The position numbers were made by a program, and so were the translations under genes. From NCBI RefSeq assembly GCF_001956855.1, contig NZ_MTHD01000003.1:124001-188000 (forward strand): 64,000 nucleotides of DNA, given 5' to 3'. The notes below the pieces were generated by a model. The model worked only from the letters and a program-made list of their open reading frames with translations. It was not told the origin of the DNA and did not search any database. Shown here piece after piece: positions 29,298 through 38,314 of this stretch. The first letter of the stretch is position 1. Every line of letters starts with the position of its first letter. This DNA is from Azonexus hydrophilus (GTDB lineage Bacteria; Pseudomonadota; Gammaproteobacteria; Burkholderiales; Rhodocyclaceae).

Positions 29298-29945
29298 TCA
29301 GCACATCTTCACGACGATGTCGTGCAGCGTGTTGGCGCAGTGCGCCATGCGGTCGGCCGCGTTGGCCAGGTGGCGATAGATTTCGCGCTGCTTGAACATG
29401 TGGATGTAATTGTCGCCCTGGAACAGGTCGGCAATCGCCCGGCGGTAGGCCTTCTCGACGCGTCGCTCCGCCTTGCGCGCCGAGTCGGCGTCGTTGGCAG
29501 CGTCCTGCGGGGTCTTCGCCAGCTTGGTGAATCCCTGGACCAGGGCGTCGGCACCGAGCTTCAGGTGCATGGCCATTTCCAGGCAATGCTTGTCCGGTGC
29601 CAGACCGAGCACTTCCATTTCACTGACGGTCGTCTTGCAGTAATTGACGATTTCGTCGAGATCCATGATCGCCCGGTACAGGTCTTCGCGGTCGATCGGT
29701 GTCGAGAAGGCCTCGTTCAGCGTGTGCAGGTTGCTGATCTTCACCCGGTCGGCCTCGTGCTCGTCTTTGCGGATCTGCCGGCCGACTTCATGATCGGCCG
29801 TTTCCATGAACTCGACGAGCAGGCCGGCGGTTTTTGCCACCTGCTGGCATTGCTCGGTCAGCATGGTGAAGAAATCCGGCATTTTCGGGAAGATCCGGCC
29901 GAGCAGGCGGGCAAGGATGGATGGCGTGGCGTTTGGCTCGCTCAT
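29298..29945 (-). CDS. DUF47/PhoU-like phosphate transport accessory protein
   Basis: A 215-residue helical protein of the TIGR00153/DUF47 family, distant PhoU relatives that usually pair with Pit transporters. Visible blocks are FFTMLTEQCQQVAKTAGLLVEFM, the metal-binding-type EHEADRVKISNLHTLNEAFSTPIDREDLYRAI, and ILKEIYRHLANAADRMAHCANTL-like end (REIYRHLANAADRMAHCANT). It overlaps the pit gene by four bases and stops 6 bp from the lactate operon end, convergent with it. Confidence 0.92.
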   Translation of the reverse strand: MSEPNATPSILARLLGRIFPKMPDFFTMLTEQCQQVAKTAGLLVEFMETADHEVGRQIRKDEHEADRVKISNLHTLNEAFSTPIDREDLYRAIMDLDEIVNYCKTTVSEMEVLGLAPDKHCLEMAMHLKLGADALVQGFTKLAKTPQDAANDADSARKAERRVEKAYRRAIADLFQGDNYIHMFKQREIYRHLANAADRMAHCANTLHDIVVKMC

Positions 29946-30985
29946 GGATGGCCTCCGAGGAAAAGATGGACCAGGGCGTAGGCCTGGATGGCGACCAGGG
30001 CGGCGCCGGGAATGGTGATGATCCAGGTCGTCGCGATGTCCTTCGCCTTCGCCCAGCGCACGGCGCGCGGGCGTTCCGAGGCGCCGATGCCCATGATCGA
30101 GGTGGCGACGATATGAGTGGTCGAAACTGGTGCACCGCCCAGCGACGCCGCCATGATGACCAGTGCCGATGTCAGTTGCGAACCCAGCGCATGTACCGGA
30201 CGCACCCGGTAAATGGCGAAACCCAGCGTGCGCACGATGCGCCAGCCGCCGGACATGATGCCCAGCGTGATCGCCGTGGCGCAGGCGAGCATCACCCAGA
30301 ACGGCACTTCAAAACTGGGAATGAAGCCGCCGAGCAGCAGCACCAGCGTCAGGATGCCCATGCTTTTCTGGGCGTCGTTGGCGCCGTGCGAAAAAGCCAG
30401 TCCGGCGGCCGTGAAAAACTGGGCGAAACGCAGCCGTGAATTGGCGGCCGGTGTCGCTGCGCGGAGCAGCGCGCTCATCAGCCGGTGAATCAGGAAACCA
30501 GCCCAGAAGCCGATCAGCGGTGACAGCACCAGTGCAGCAAGCACCTTGACGATACCGGTCAGATGGCCCTGGGCGAGTTCGCCAAAGCCCCAGACGACAT
30601 GCTCGATGCCGACACCGACGACCACTGCCCCGATCAGCCCGCCGACCAGCGCATGCGATGACGACGATGGAATGCCGAAATACCAGGTCACGAGATTCCA
30701 GACGATGGCGCCGATCAGTCCGCACAGCAGTATCGACAGCGAGAGCACCGGCGCGACACCGTCGAGCATGACGAATTTGCCGATGGTGTTGGCCACCGCC
30801 GTGCCGCCGAGCAGCGGGCCGAGAAACTCGAAAACGCCGACGATGATGACTGCTTGCACCGGCGTCATTGCCCGTGAGGCAATGACCGTGGCGACGATGT
30901 TGGCGGCGTCGTGGAAGCCGTTGGTGTAGTCGAAAATGAGCACGACCACGACGGTCATCAAGGCCAGCAGGAACAGGGTATCCAT
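29942..30985 (-). CDS. pit: inorganic phosphate transporter, Pit family
   Basis: Low-affinity phosphate symporter (347 aa from the ATG at 30985, MDTLFLLALM; upstream extension lacks a ribosome site). About ten membrane helices. The two inverted family signatures are FDYTNGFHDAANIVATVIASRAM near residue 20 and FSHGANDAQKSMGIL near 215, with GAPVSTTHIVATSIMG near 300. The order pit then DUF47 on the minus strand is the common operon. Confidence 0.94.
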   Translation of the reverse strand: MDTLFLLALMTVVVVLIFDYTNGFHDAANIVATVIASRAMTPVQAVIIVGVFEFLGPLLGGTAVANTIGKFVMLDGVAPVLSLSILLCGLIGAIVWNLVTWYFGIPSSSSHALVGGLIGAVVVGVGIEHVVWGFGELAQGHLTGIVKVLAALVLSPLIGFWAGFLIHRLMSALLRAATPAANSRLRFAQFFTAAGLAFSHGANDAQKSMGILTLVLLLGGFIPSFEVPFWVMLACATAITLGIMSGGWRIVRTLGFAIYRVRPVHALGSQLTSALVIMAASLGGAPVSTTHIVATSIMGIGASERPRAVRWAKAKDIATTWIITIPGAALVAIQAYALVHLFLGGHP

Positions 30986-31121
30986 GCGCTTTGCCCGCGG
31001 GCGGGCCCCCTCCGGATCGTTATATTGCGTTTTTTTCCAGTATAGCGCGCACCCTGTCGGTGCTGTTGCTGGCGTAAAATCAGCAAACACTAATAATCAA
31101 TCGATCCTCCCGAGAACAGTC

Positions 31122-32162
31122 ATGTCCTATCCCCGTTTTTCCGATATTTCCCGCAGCTTTGCCCCGGGCTGGTTCGCTGCCGTCATGGGCACCGGCGTCC
31201 TGGCGATGACGACGCAGAGCCTGGCCACCTACTGGTCGCCGCTGGCCGGGCCGGCGCTGGTGCTGCACTGGTTCAACGTGCTGTTGTTCCTGCTGCTGGC
31301 TGTGCCCTGGCTGACCCGCTGGCTCCGTTTCCGGCCGGCAGTGATGCAGACGCTGATGCATCCGGTGCAGGCCAGCTTCTATCCGACCTTTTCCATTGCG
31401 CTGCTGGTGCTGGCCGCGCAATGGCTGTTATTCACTCCGTATGTCGGCATCGCCAAGATTTTCTGGTGGCTGGGTGTTGTCCTGCATTTCGCCTTCAGCT
31501 TTGTCGTGCTGTTCTTCATGTTCCGCGGCGAGCATGTTGCGGTCGACCATGTCACGCCGGCAAAATTCATCCCGGCCGTCGGTCTGGTGGTCATGCCGCT
31601 GGCGGGCGGGCCGCTGCTGCAGCACATGGATGGCGCCGTTCGCGAATGGGCGCTGACGCTCAATGTCATCGGCCTGGGTGCCGGGTCGATGATGTATCTG
31701 GGCCTGCTCGGCATGACCTTGCAGCGTAAATACCTGCACAAGCCGGCGCAGGGCATCCTGACGCCGACGGTATGGATTCACCTGGCGCCGATCGGCGTCA
31801 TTCCGCTGAGCCTGATGAACGTGCTCGAGCAATTGCCGTTTCCGCTGATGCGCGAGGTGGCGACGGTGCTGATGCTCCTGGTCTGGGGCTTCGGTGTCTG
31901 GTGGCTGGTCATGGCCAGCCTGCTTACCCTGTCGGCGCGGGCGGCCGGCCAATTGCCATTCGCGCTGTCCTGGTGGGGCTTCACCTTTCCGCTGGGGGCC
32001 TTTGCTGCGGAAAGCCTGCGGCTGCACAAACTGCTCGGCTGGAGCAGCATCCTCAGCATCGGCATCGTCGCCTGGTTGCTGCTCTGTCTCTTCTGGTCGG
32101 TCACGCTCTGGCGCACGGCGCGCGGCGTGACCAGCGGTGCGATTTTCCAGCCGCATCCCTGA
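31122..32162 (+). CDS. SLAC1/TehA-type anion channel (TDT family)
   Basis: A 346-residue integral membrane protein with about ten helices. The start at 31122 gives the family N-terminus SFAPGWFAAVMGTGVLAM, a hallmark of TehA/SLAC1 and TDT dicarboxylate/tellurite-resistance transporters. Later blocks are VVMPLAGGPLL, TVWIHLAPIGVIPLSLMN and SWWGFTFPLGAFA, also typical. Substrate (anion, C4-dicarboxylate or sulfite) cannot be told from sequence. Its stop overlaps the hydrolase start (TGATG). Confidence 0.88.
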   Translation: MSYPRFSDISRSFAPGWFAAVMGTGVLAMTTQSLATYWSPLAGPALVLHWFNVLLFLLLAVPWLTRWLRFRPAVMQTLMHPVQASFYPTFSIALLVLAAQWLLFTPYVGIAKIFWWLGVVLHFAFSFVVLFFMFRGEHVAVDHVTPAKFIPAVGLVVMPLAGGPLLQHMDGAVREWALTLNVIGLGAGSMMYLGLLGMTLQRKYLHKPAQGILTPTVWIHLAPIGVIPLSLMNVLEQLPFPLMREVATVLMLLVWGFGVWWLVMASLLTLSARAAGQLPFALSWWGFTFPLGAFAAESLRLHKLLGWSSILSIGIVAWLLLCLFWSVTLWRTARGVTSGAIFQPHP

Positions 32163-33013
32163 TGGCGGCTGAATACCTGTTGTTGCCGGCGCTGGCGTGG
32201 TGGCTGCTGAATCGCGCCATCCGTTTCGGTCTGCGGGCCGAGCGCCTGCCCAGCGCGCAGGAGCCTGATGGGTTGCCATGGCAGATGGCGCGCGTGCCGA
32301 CCCGCAACGGCAAGCACTTGTCCGGTTGGTTCATTCCGGCGGCCCGGCCGGGACCGGCGCTGGTGCTGATGCACGGTTGGGGCGGCAACGCCCAGACCAT
32401 GCTGCCCCTTGCCGGCCCGCTGCACGGCGCGGGGTATGCCTTGTTGCTGCTCGACGCGCGTTGCCATGGCGGCAGCGACGACGACAGTTTTGCGTCGTTG
32501 CCGCGCTTTGCCGAGGATATCGAAGCCGGCCTGGCATGGCTGGAGCAACGTCCGGAAATCGATCCGGCGCGGCTGGGGCTTGTCGGTCATTCGGTCGGTG
32601 CCGGTGCCGCCCTGCTCGTGGCCAGCCGGCGCCCCGGTCTGGGGGCGGTCGTCAGTCTTGCTGCCTTTGCCCATCCGGCGACAATGATGCGCCGCTGGCT
32701 GGCGTCGATGTACATTCCCTACTGGCCGCTGGGCGCTTACGTGCTGGCCTACGTGCAACGTGTCATCGGCCACCGCTTTGACGATATCGCGCCGTGCAAC
32801 ACCATCCGCCAGCTGTCATGTCCGGTATTGCTGGTGCATGGCCTGTCCGATACCACCGTTCCCGCGGCCGAAGCCCGGCAGATTCTCGCCGCTGCTTGCC
32901 ATGACGGTGTCGAGTTGCTGGAAGTGGCGGGTACCCACGACGACTTCGGCGACATCGAAAGCCACCTGCCGCAACTCCGCGATTTTCTCGACCGGGCATT
33001 TGGCCGGCGGTAG
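32162..33013 (+). CDS. alpha/beta hydrolase
   Basis: A 283-residue serine hydrolase. The oxyanion segment is LMHGWGGNAQ near 77, the nucleophile GHSVGAG (Ser near 143), an acid in HGLSDTTVP (Asp near 230) and the catalytic His in VAGTHDDFG (near 259). The first 20 residues are hydrophobic (EYLLLPALAWWLLNRAI), suggesting membrane attachment. Resembles prolyl-oligopeptidase-like/BAAT-type cytosolic hydrolases with unknown substrate. Coupled to the upstream channel gene. Confidence 0.88.
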   Translation: MAAEYLLLPALAWWLLNRAIRFGLRAERLPSAQEPDGLPWQMARVPTRNGKHLSGWFIPAARPGPALVLMHGWGGNAQTMLPLAGPLHGAGYALLLLDARCHGGSDDDSFASLPRFAEDIEAGLAWLEQRPEIDPARLGLVGHSVGAGAALLVASRRPGLGAVVSLAAFAHPATMMRRWLASMYIPYWPLGAYVLAYVQRVIGHRFDDIAPCNTIRQLSCPVLLVHGLSDTTVPAAEARQILAAACHDGVELLEVAGTHDDFGDIESHLPQLRDFLDRAFGRR

Positions 33014-33023
33014 ACGAAAAAAA

Positions 33024-33044
33024 GGCGGGAGACCAGCTCCCGCC
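33024..33044 (-). terminator. rho-independent terminator of ccoG
   Basis: Stem GGCGGGAG/CTCCCGCC (33024-33031 / 33037-33044) with a 5-base loop. On the minus strand it is followed by a run of seven Ts. Lies 26 bp past the ccoG stop and right after the convergent hydrolase gene. Confidence 0.88.
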
Positions 33045-33069
33045 CAAGCGGAGTCTGCCCTGTTTGGCG

Positions 33070-34476
33070 TCAGGGCAGGAGGAAAGAGGCTTTCTCCCGC
33101 AGGGTGATGTCCGGATTGCCCTCGGCGGTGATGGTGAAGTGGATCGGGTTGGAACCGCGCTTGCCGGAATCCGGCGGTGCGGCGACCACGACATTGAACG
33201 AGGTCAGGCCGGCAGCGGCTGCATCGACCGCGCTGTCGCCGGTGATTTTTGCGCCTTCCAGGCCGTCGACCGTGATCATGTAGCGTTGTGGCTGTTCGGT
33301 CGTGTTCATGATCTGCAGCATGAATACGTTCTCGATGCTGCCGTCGTCGGCTTCGCGGGCCAGCGTCGAGCGGTCACGGATGATGTCCACCTTCAGCGGG
33401 ATGCGGTGAGCCAGGAACCAGCCGGCAATGATCGTGATCACGATGAGGATCGCGGTGTAGACCAGCACGCGGGGGCGGATCATGTGGTTGAGGATTTCGG
33501 CCTTGCTCTGTTGCTTGGCCATCGCGTTCTCGGTCGAGTAACGCACCAAGCCGCGCGGCAGGCCGACCTTGTCCATGACCTGATCGCAGATGTCGACACA
33601 GGCGGCACAGCCGATGCATTCGTACTGCAGACCGTTGCGGATGTCGATGCCGGTCGGGCAGACGACCACGCACTGATTGCAATCGACGCAGTCGCCAAGC
33701 TGGCTGGTGTCGGTGTCTTTCTTGCGCGGACTGCGCGGTTCGCCGCGTTGCGGATCGTAGGTGATGATCAGCGTGTCCGGGTCGAACATCACGCTCTGGA
33801 AACGGGCGTACGGGCACATGTACTTGCACACCTGTTCGCGCATGAAGCCGGCGAAGAGCATGGCGAAGCCAGCGTAAACAAAGATCCAGAAGGTTTCCCA
33901 GGGGCCCAGGGAATTGGTCAGGACGTTGTTGATCAGCTCGTCGACCGGCGTGAAATAGCCGACCAGCGTAAACCCGGTCCACAACGACAGGATGCCCCAG
34001 AGCAGGAATTTGGTCGATTTGATACGCAGCTTGCGCGCATTCAGCGGTGCCTTGTCCAGTTTCATCCGGGCATTGCGGTCACCTTCCACCCAGTTTTCGA
34101 TCCACATGAAAACCTGCGTGTAGACCGTCTGCGGACAGGCGTAGCCGCAGAACAACCGGCCGGCAACTGCGGTGACGAGGAACAGCGCGTAGGCCGAAAT
34201 GATCAGCAGGATGGCCAGGTAAATGACATCCTGCGGCCAGAAAACCAGACCGAAAATGTAGAACTTGCGTTCGACCAGATGGAACAGCAAGGCCTGGCGA
34301 CCGTTCCATTCCAGCCACAGGCCGCCGTAAAAGGCGAGCTGCGTGATGATGACCAGGATGATCCGCCAGTTGTCAAAGTAGCCGCGCACGCCTTTGGCGT
34401 AGATTTTCTTGCGCTTTTCGTAAAGGGATACTTCGGCAGGTTCGTTCTGCTTGTTCTTGCTATCCGCTTGGTTCAT
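33070..34476 (-). CDS. ccoG: cytochrome c oxidase accessory protein CcoG (FixG/RdxA)
   Basis: A 468-residue membrane Fe-S protein that, in studied species, reduces copper for cbb3-type oxidase assembly. After a soluble N-terminus, membrane helices are interrupted by CGYACPQTVYTQVFMWIE near residue 110; two 4Fe-4S motifs follow near 255-300 (CVDCNQCVVVCPTGIDIRNG and CIGCAACVDICDQVM). The last 120 residues form the periplasmic Ig-like FixG domain. The ccoNOPQ oxidase genes are not in this window, so the gene stands apart from its usual partners here. Confidence 0.95.
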   Translation of the reverse strand: MNQADSKNKQNEPAEVSLYEKRKKIYAKGVRGYFDNWRIILVIITQLAFYGGLWLEWNGRQALLFHLVERKFYIFGLVFWPQDVIYLAILLIISAYALFLVTAVAGRLFCGYACPQTVYTQVFMWIENWVEGDRNARMKLDKAPLNARKLRIKSTKFLLWGILSLWTGFTLVGYFTPVDELINNVLTNSLGPWETFWIFVYAGFAMLFAGFMREQVCKYMCPYARFQSVMFDPDTLIITYDPQRGEPRSPRKKDTDTSQLGDCVDCNQCVVVCPTGIDIRNGLQYECIGCAACVDICDQVMDKVGLPRGLVRYSTENAMAKQQSKAEILNHMIRPRVLVYTAILIVITIIAGWFLAHRIPLKVDIIRDRSTLAREADDGSIENVFMLQIMNTTEQPQRYMITVDGLEGAKITGDSAVDAAAAGLTSFNVVVAAPPDSGKRGSNPIHFTITAEGNPDITLREKASFLLP

Positions 34477-34792
34477 TGTTTTTCTGCATCCTCAATTGTT
34501 CAGGTCGGAAACCGGGGCGGCTGGCACCTTGGCCGGCTGGCTGCATGAAGCAAGCCTGCGGGGCGAACTAAGGGGGAAATGCGACCAGTCAGCCTGACGT
34601 GCCAGCAGCTCAAGTTTCAAGGAAAGCGCGCTGAGCTGCAGAAGTGTATCCCCGGTTTCCAGACTATCTATTAACAAGTTGCGTGCCAGCCTATGGCTTT
34701 AGGCATGGTCCAATAAAATCATTGGCTTACAGGTGGTATGTCGTTCCGTCTTCCCTGCTGTCGGATTTGCGTGTCAGAATCGGCAGCATTGA
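34477..34792. other. intergenic region between ccoG and the PAS-sigma54 gene
   Basis: About 316 bp holding the divergent promoters. I see a small dyad CCAATAAAATCATTGG (34710-34725) and no FNR-type TTGAT-N4-ATCAA box. A 61-codon TTG-started minus-strand frame (34492-34677) has no support as a gene. Confidence 0.5.
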
Positions 34793-36130
34793 ATGACTGG
34801 AGTGTCAATTTTGACATCGCATTTCCTGAGTGAGCTTATCTCCTTTCTCGATGGTTTACCCGAGCCGCGTATCGTGATGAGTGCCGATTACCGGATCATT
34901 GCGGCCAACGCAGCCTATACCCGCGAGTTCGGGGGCGGGCGGGAAATCGCCGGGCGGAATTGCTACGAAGTTTCTCACCATTTCAATGTGCCCTGTGATC
35001 AGGCTGGCGAATCCTGTCCGTTGAAACTGAGCCTTGAAGGTGGCGAGCCGCAGCGCGTGCTGCATCTGCATCACACGCCGCGCGGCGAAGAGCACGTAGT
35101 GGTAGAAACCACGCCGATTCGTGATGAAAGCGGGGAGATTGCGTATTTCGTCGAAACCATGCGCATTGTTCGCCAGGCCAGCAGTCGCGCTGCCGCGAAG
35201 GGGCTGGTTGGTCGCTCGCCGGCATTTGTCGGCATGCTGGAGAAAATGATGCGGGTCGCCCCTTCCGGCGCAGCCGTGCTGTTATTGGGCGAGACTGGTA
35301 CGGGCAAGGAACTGGTGGCGCACGCGATTCACGAAGCCAGCGCACGGGAAGACGGGCCTTTTGTTGCGGTCGACTGTGCCGGGATGACGGAAACCCTGTT
35401 CGAGGCCGAACTGTTCGGTTACGAAAAAGGTGCCTTTACTGGTGCGACGCATCGCAAGCAGGGGCTGGTTGAAGCGGCATCCGGCGGCACATTGTTTCTG
35501 GACGAAATCGGTGAATTGCCTTTGTCGCAGCAAGTGAAGCTGCTGCGCCTGCTTGAAACCGGCACCTATCGGCGTGTTGGCGGACTGGACTGGCTGCCGG
35601 CTGATTTTCGCCTGATTACAGCCACCCATCGGGACCTGGCGGCGATGGTGCAGGCCGAAACCTTCCGTAGAGACCTGTATTTCCGCATCAATACCTTTCC
35701 CATCAGAACGCCTGCCCTGCACGAGCGCAGTGCCGATATTCCGTTGCTCGCGGCCTCGCTGCTGGAGCGTGTCGATCGCAAGCCGGGGCGCCGCTTCACC
35801 GCGGCAGCGCAACTCTGGCTGTCGAATCAACGCTTCAGCGGCAATATTCGTGAACTGCGTAACCTGATCGAGCGGGCATCGTTGCTTGCTGATGGTGACA
35901 GCATTGACGTTTCGCATTTCACGGAAATGGGCGATCAGCCATTGCCATCGTCTGGCTTTGCAGGAACGAAAGGCGGATTCTTCATCGATCAGGTAGTCGG
36001 GCTCGATGTACTGGAGCGTGATTATCTGAACTGGGCGCGAAAACTGCATCAAGGTGATATCAGCGATCTTGCCAGGCAGCTTGGCATCAGTCCGCGCACC
36101 TTGTACCGTAAACTGGAAAAAGTAACGTAA
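34793..36130 (+). CDS. PAS-domain sigma-54-dependent activator
   Basis: A 445-residue enhancer-binding protein: PAS domain at 15-125, AAA+ at 140-375, Fis-type helix-turn-helix at the end ([19 protein letters not shown]). The PAS region has several cysteines ([20 protein letters not shown]), suggesting redox or metal/heme sensing. Walker A is GETGTGKE (near 166) and the sigma54 contact motif GAFTGAT near 213, both intact. No receiver domain, so the signal acts through PAS. The start is uncertain: the ATG at 34793 has no ribosome site, whereas the TTG at 34811 follows TGGAGTG; the second would drop six residues. Targets are unknown. Confidence 0.88.
   Translation: MTGVSILTSHFLSELISFLDGLPEPRIVMSADYRIIAANAAYTREFGGGREIAGRNCYEVSHHFNVPCDQAGESCPLKLSLEGGEPQRVLHLHHTPRGEEHVVVETTPIRDESGEIAYFVETMRIVRQASSRAAAKGLVGRSPAFVGMLEKMMRVAPSGAAVLLLGETGTGKELVAHAIHEASAREDGPFVAVDCAGMTETLFEAELFGYEKGAFTGATHRKQGLVEAASGGTLFLDEIGELPLSQQVKLLRLLETGTYRRVGGLDWLPADFRLITATHRDLAAMVQAETFRRDLYFRINTFPIRTPALHERSADIPLLAASLLERVDRKPGRRFTAAAQLWLSNQRFSGNIRELRNLIERASLLADGDSIDVSHFTEMGDQPLPSSGFAGTKGGFFIDQVVGLDVLERDYLNWARKLHQGDISDLARQLGISPRTLYRKLEKVT
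34803..34816. promoter_or_regulatory. perfect dyad TGTCAATTTTGACA at the activator start
   Basis: A 14-bp palindrome that overlaps the ribosome site and TTG codon of the alternative start at 34811. Could be an autoregulatory operator or contain a TTGACA -35; function inferred only. Confidence 0.35.
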
Positions 36131-36359
36131 AGACCAGTTATTGTATTTTTAATGTTGTCTGGCATATGAATTTCGTCTGATCAGCAAGGAAGGAGTTGAG
36201 GGTTTGAAATCTGCTGTTTTTTTACCAAACCTTACAATTTGGAATGATTGTTAATCTAGAATCAGGCAAACAGGTAGTTTCCAATAGAGTCTCCATGTGT
36301 CAAAGCAGGCCGCAGAGCTTGTGCAGCATGGTCAACGTCGGTTCTTTGCGAGTGAACTC

Positions 36360-38228
36360 ATGAAAATCAGAACAATTCCCCTTCTGCTGGCGGTGTCAGT
36401 CTTTCCCCTGTCCGGTCTGGCTCAGGAAAAGGCAACACCGGAAGTCCAGCAGGCGTTGCGTCAGATCGCGCAACAGGCCGTGCTGAACAGCCCGGAAGTG
36501 ACCACCAAGTGGCGCAATTACAAGGCTGCCGATGAGGAAATCGGCGTGGCTCGCGGTGGCTTCCTGCCGCGCGTCGACCTGACTGCAGGTGCCGGGCGTG
36601 AAAGCCTGCAAACGCCGCCGACCAATGTCAAGGATGATTACACCAGACGTGGTTATGCATTGACCTTGAACCAGATGGTGTTCGATGGCTTCGCCACGCG
36701 TAACGAGGTGCGCAAGCTCGACAAGGCTCGTCTGGTCCGCTACTACGAACTGCTGGATGCTTCGGAGAACGTCGCACTGGAAGCCAGCAGGGCTTATCTC
36801 GATGTGCTGCGCTATCGTTTCCTGGTCGATCTGGCCGAAGACAACTACATCCGTCACAAGGCCACACACGAACAACTGCAGGCCCGGACAGCATCCGGTG
36901 TCGGTCGGCGCGTCGATCTTGAGCAGGCAGGTAGCCGTCTGGCGCTGGCCGAAGTCAATCTGACCACTGAAACGGCCAATTTGCATGATGTCTCGGCGCG
37001 CTACCAGCGTTTGGTCGGCACCATGCCGCCGGGCGTGATCATTCCGCCGCAACTGGTGGGCAGTGCTCTTCCGGCAAGCCCGAAGGAGGCGCTGGATACC
37101 CTGCATCGCCGGAACCCGACCCTGCACGCAGCGATCGAGAACATCGAGGCTGCACAATACGACATCAACAGTCGCCGGGCTGCTTACTCACCACGAGTCG
37201 ATCTACGGGCGAGGACGGAAAGTACCGACAATTACCAGGGCGCTCGCGGTGACCGTGACTACAATGTCGCGGAAGTCGTCATGACCTGGAATCTGTTCAA
37301 CGGCGGCTCGGACCGGGCACGCGAACGCCAGTATGTGGAACGCAAGCACCTGGCAGTCGAAATGCGCGAAAAAGCCTGTCGTGACACGCGTCAGACGTTG
37401 CTGATCGCCTATAACGATGTTCAGCGTCTGCGTGAGCAGTCCACCTTCCTGGCGACCCAGGTTGCGCTGCTGGAAAAGACCCGGGATGCGTATCGCGACC
37501 AGTTCAATGTTGGCCAGCGTACGCTGCTTGACTTGCTGGATACCGAGAACGAACTGTTGTCAGCGCGTCGTGCCGCAGTCAATGCCGATACCGACTTGAC
37601 GCTGGCTTATCTGCGGACTTACGCAGGCATGGGCACACTGCTCGAGTTCATGGGGCTGCAGAAGCTTGATACGCATACCCCAGCAAGCAATGAACTTGCC
37701 GAACTGGATGTGTCGTCGCTGTGTCCGGCTGATCCGGTTGCTTCCGGTGCGTCGTCACGCGATGCACTCAATGCCAAGGCCAAGGAAATGATGACGGCTA
37801 CGCGTTCGCCGATGATGCCGCAAGCGCCGGTTCCGTCGCTTGGCGCTGCCGGCGATATCGAAGCACAGGTGAAGTCCTGGGCTGCATCTTGGTCGGCAAA
37901 GGATTACTCGTCCTACACCGGCTTCTACGCACCGAGCTTCACACCGGATGGCGGTCTTTCCCGCGAGGATTGGAATCAGTTGCGCCGTGCCCGCATCACG
38001 CCGCGTGAAACGATTTCGGTTACCGTGGAGCAACTGAACGTTCGCATGGATGGCGAAGAGCGCGCATTTGCAGAGTTCCAGCAGGTCTATCGCTCGAATG
38101 TCTTCAACGACCGTGTAATGAAGACGCTGGAAATGATCAAGGTCAATGGCAAGTGGTTGATCAATCGCGAAAGCTCTACGCCTTGTGTCGGCAATACTGT
38201 TGGTGGCTGCAAGGGGCTGAGTCGCTGA
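36360..38228 (+). CDS. TolC-family outer-membrane protein fused to a C-terminal NTF2-like domain
   Basis: A 622-residue exported protein from the ATG at 36360 (MKIRTIPLLLAVSVFPLSGLAQ signal region). Residues about 35-440 are two outer-membrane efflux (OEP) repeats of the type I secretion class: SPEVTTKWRNYKAADEEIG, RGYALTLNQMVFDGFATRNEV, then VAEVVMTWNLFNGGSDRARE and YRDQFNVGQRTLLDLLDTENEL. After a low-complexity linker (440-515), residues about 515-610 match an NTF2/SnoaL-like module (VKSWAASWSAKDYSSYTGFY, IKVNGKWLINRE) like that at the end of some L,D-transpeptidase-type proteins. No ABC or membrane-fusion genes are adjacent. Ends before a strong double terminator. Confidence 0.9.
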   Translation: MKIRTIPLLLAVSVFPLSGLAQEKATPEVQQALRQIAQQAVLNSPEVTTKWRNYKAADEEIGVARGGFLPRVDLTAGAGRESLQTPPTNVKDDYTRRGYALTLNQMVFDGFATRNEVRKLDKARLVRYYELLDASENVALEASRAYLDVLRYRFLVDLAEDNYIRHKATHEQLQARTASGVGRRVDLEQAGSRLALAEVNLTTETANLHDVSARYQRLVGTMPPGVIIPPQLVGSALPASPKEALDTLHRRNPTLHAAIENIEAAQYDINSRRAAYSPRVDLRARTESTDNYQGARGDRDYNVAEVVMTWNLFNGGSDRARERQYVERKHLAVEMREKACRDTRQTLLIAYNDVQRLREQSTFLATQVALLEKTRDAYRDQFNVGQRTLLDLLDTENELLSARRAAVNADTDLTLAYLRTYAGMGTLLEFMGLQKLDTHTPASNELAELDVSSLCPADPVASGASSRDALNAKAKEMMTATRSPMMPQAPVPSLGAAGDIEAQVKSWAASWSAKDYSSYTGFYAPSFTPDGGLSREDWNQLRRARITPRETISVTVEQLNVRMDGEERAFAEFQQVYRSNVFNDRVMKTLEMIKVNGKWLINRESSTPCVGNTVGGCKGLSR

Positions 38229-38233
38229 AACAG

Positions 38234-38255
38234 GGGGGGCTGTGCCCCCCTTTTT
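38234..38255 (+). terminator. rho-independent terminator of the TolC-NTF2 gene
   Basis: Stem GGGGGGC/GCCCCCC (38234-38240 / 38244-38250), loop TGT, then TTTTT. Five bases after the stop codon. Confidence 0.85.
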
Positions 38256-38261
38256 GTGACA

Positions 38262-38305
38262 GACATGAAAAAACCGGAGCACATGTGCTCCGGTTTTTTC
38301 ATGTC
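38262..38305. terminator. bidirectional terminator, perfect 44-bp palindrome
   Basis: Arms of 22 bp each (38262-38283 / 38284-38305), with A6 and T6 tracts flanking the CCGGAGCACATGTGCTCCGG core, so it can stop transcription from both the TolC gene and the convergent response-regulator gene. Confidence 0.9.
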
Positions 38306-38314
38306 TACAATATT

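Noticed and set aside
34492-34677. 61-codon frame upstream of ccoG
   Set aside because: Begins with TTG without a ribosome site and has no recognisable features.
34710-34725. CCAATAAAATCATTGG as an FNR/ANR box for ccoG
   Set aside because: It does not match TTGAT-N4-ATCAA; only a weak 5-bp dyad.
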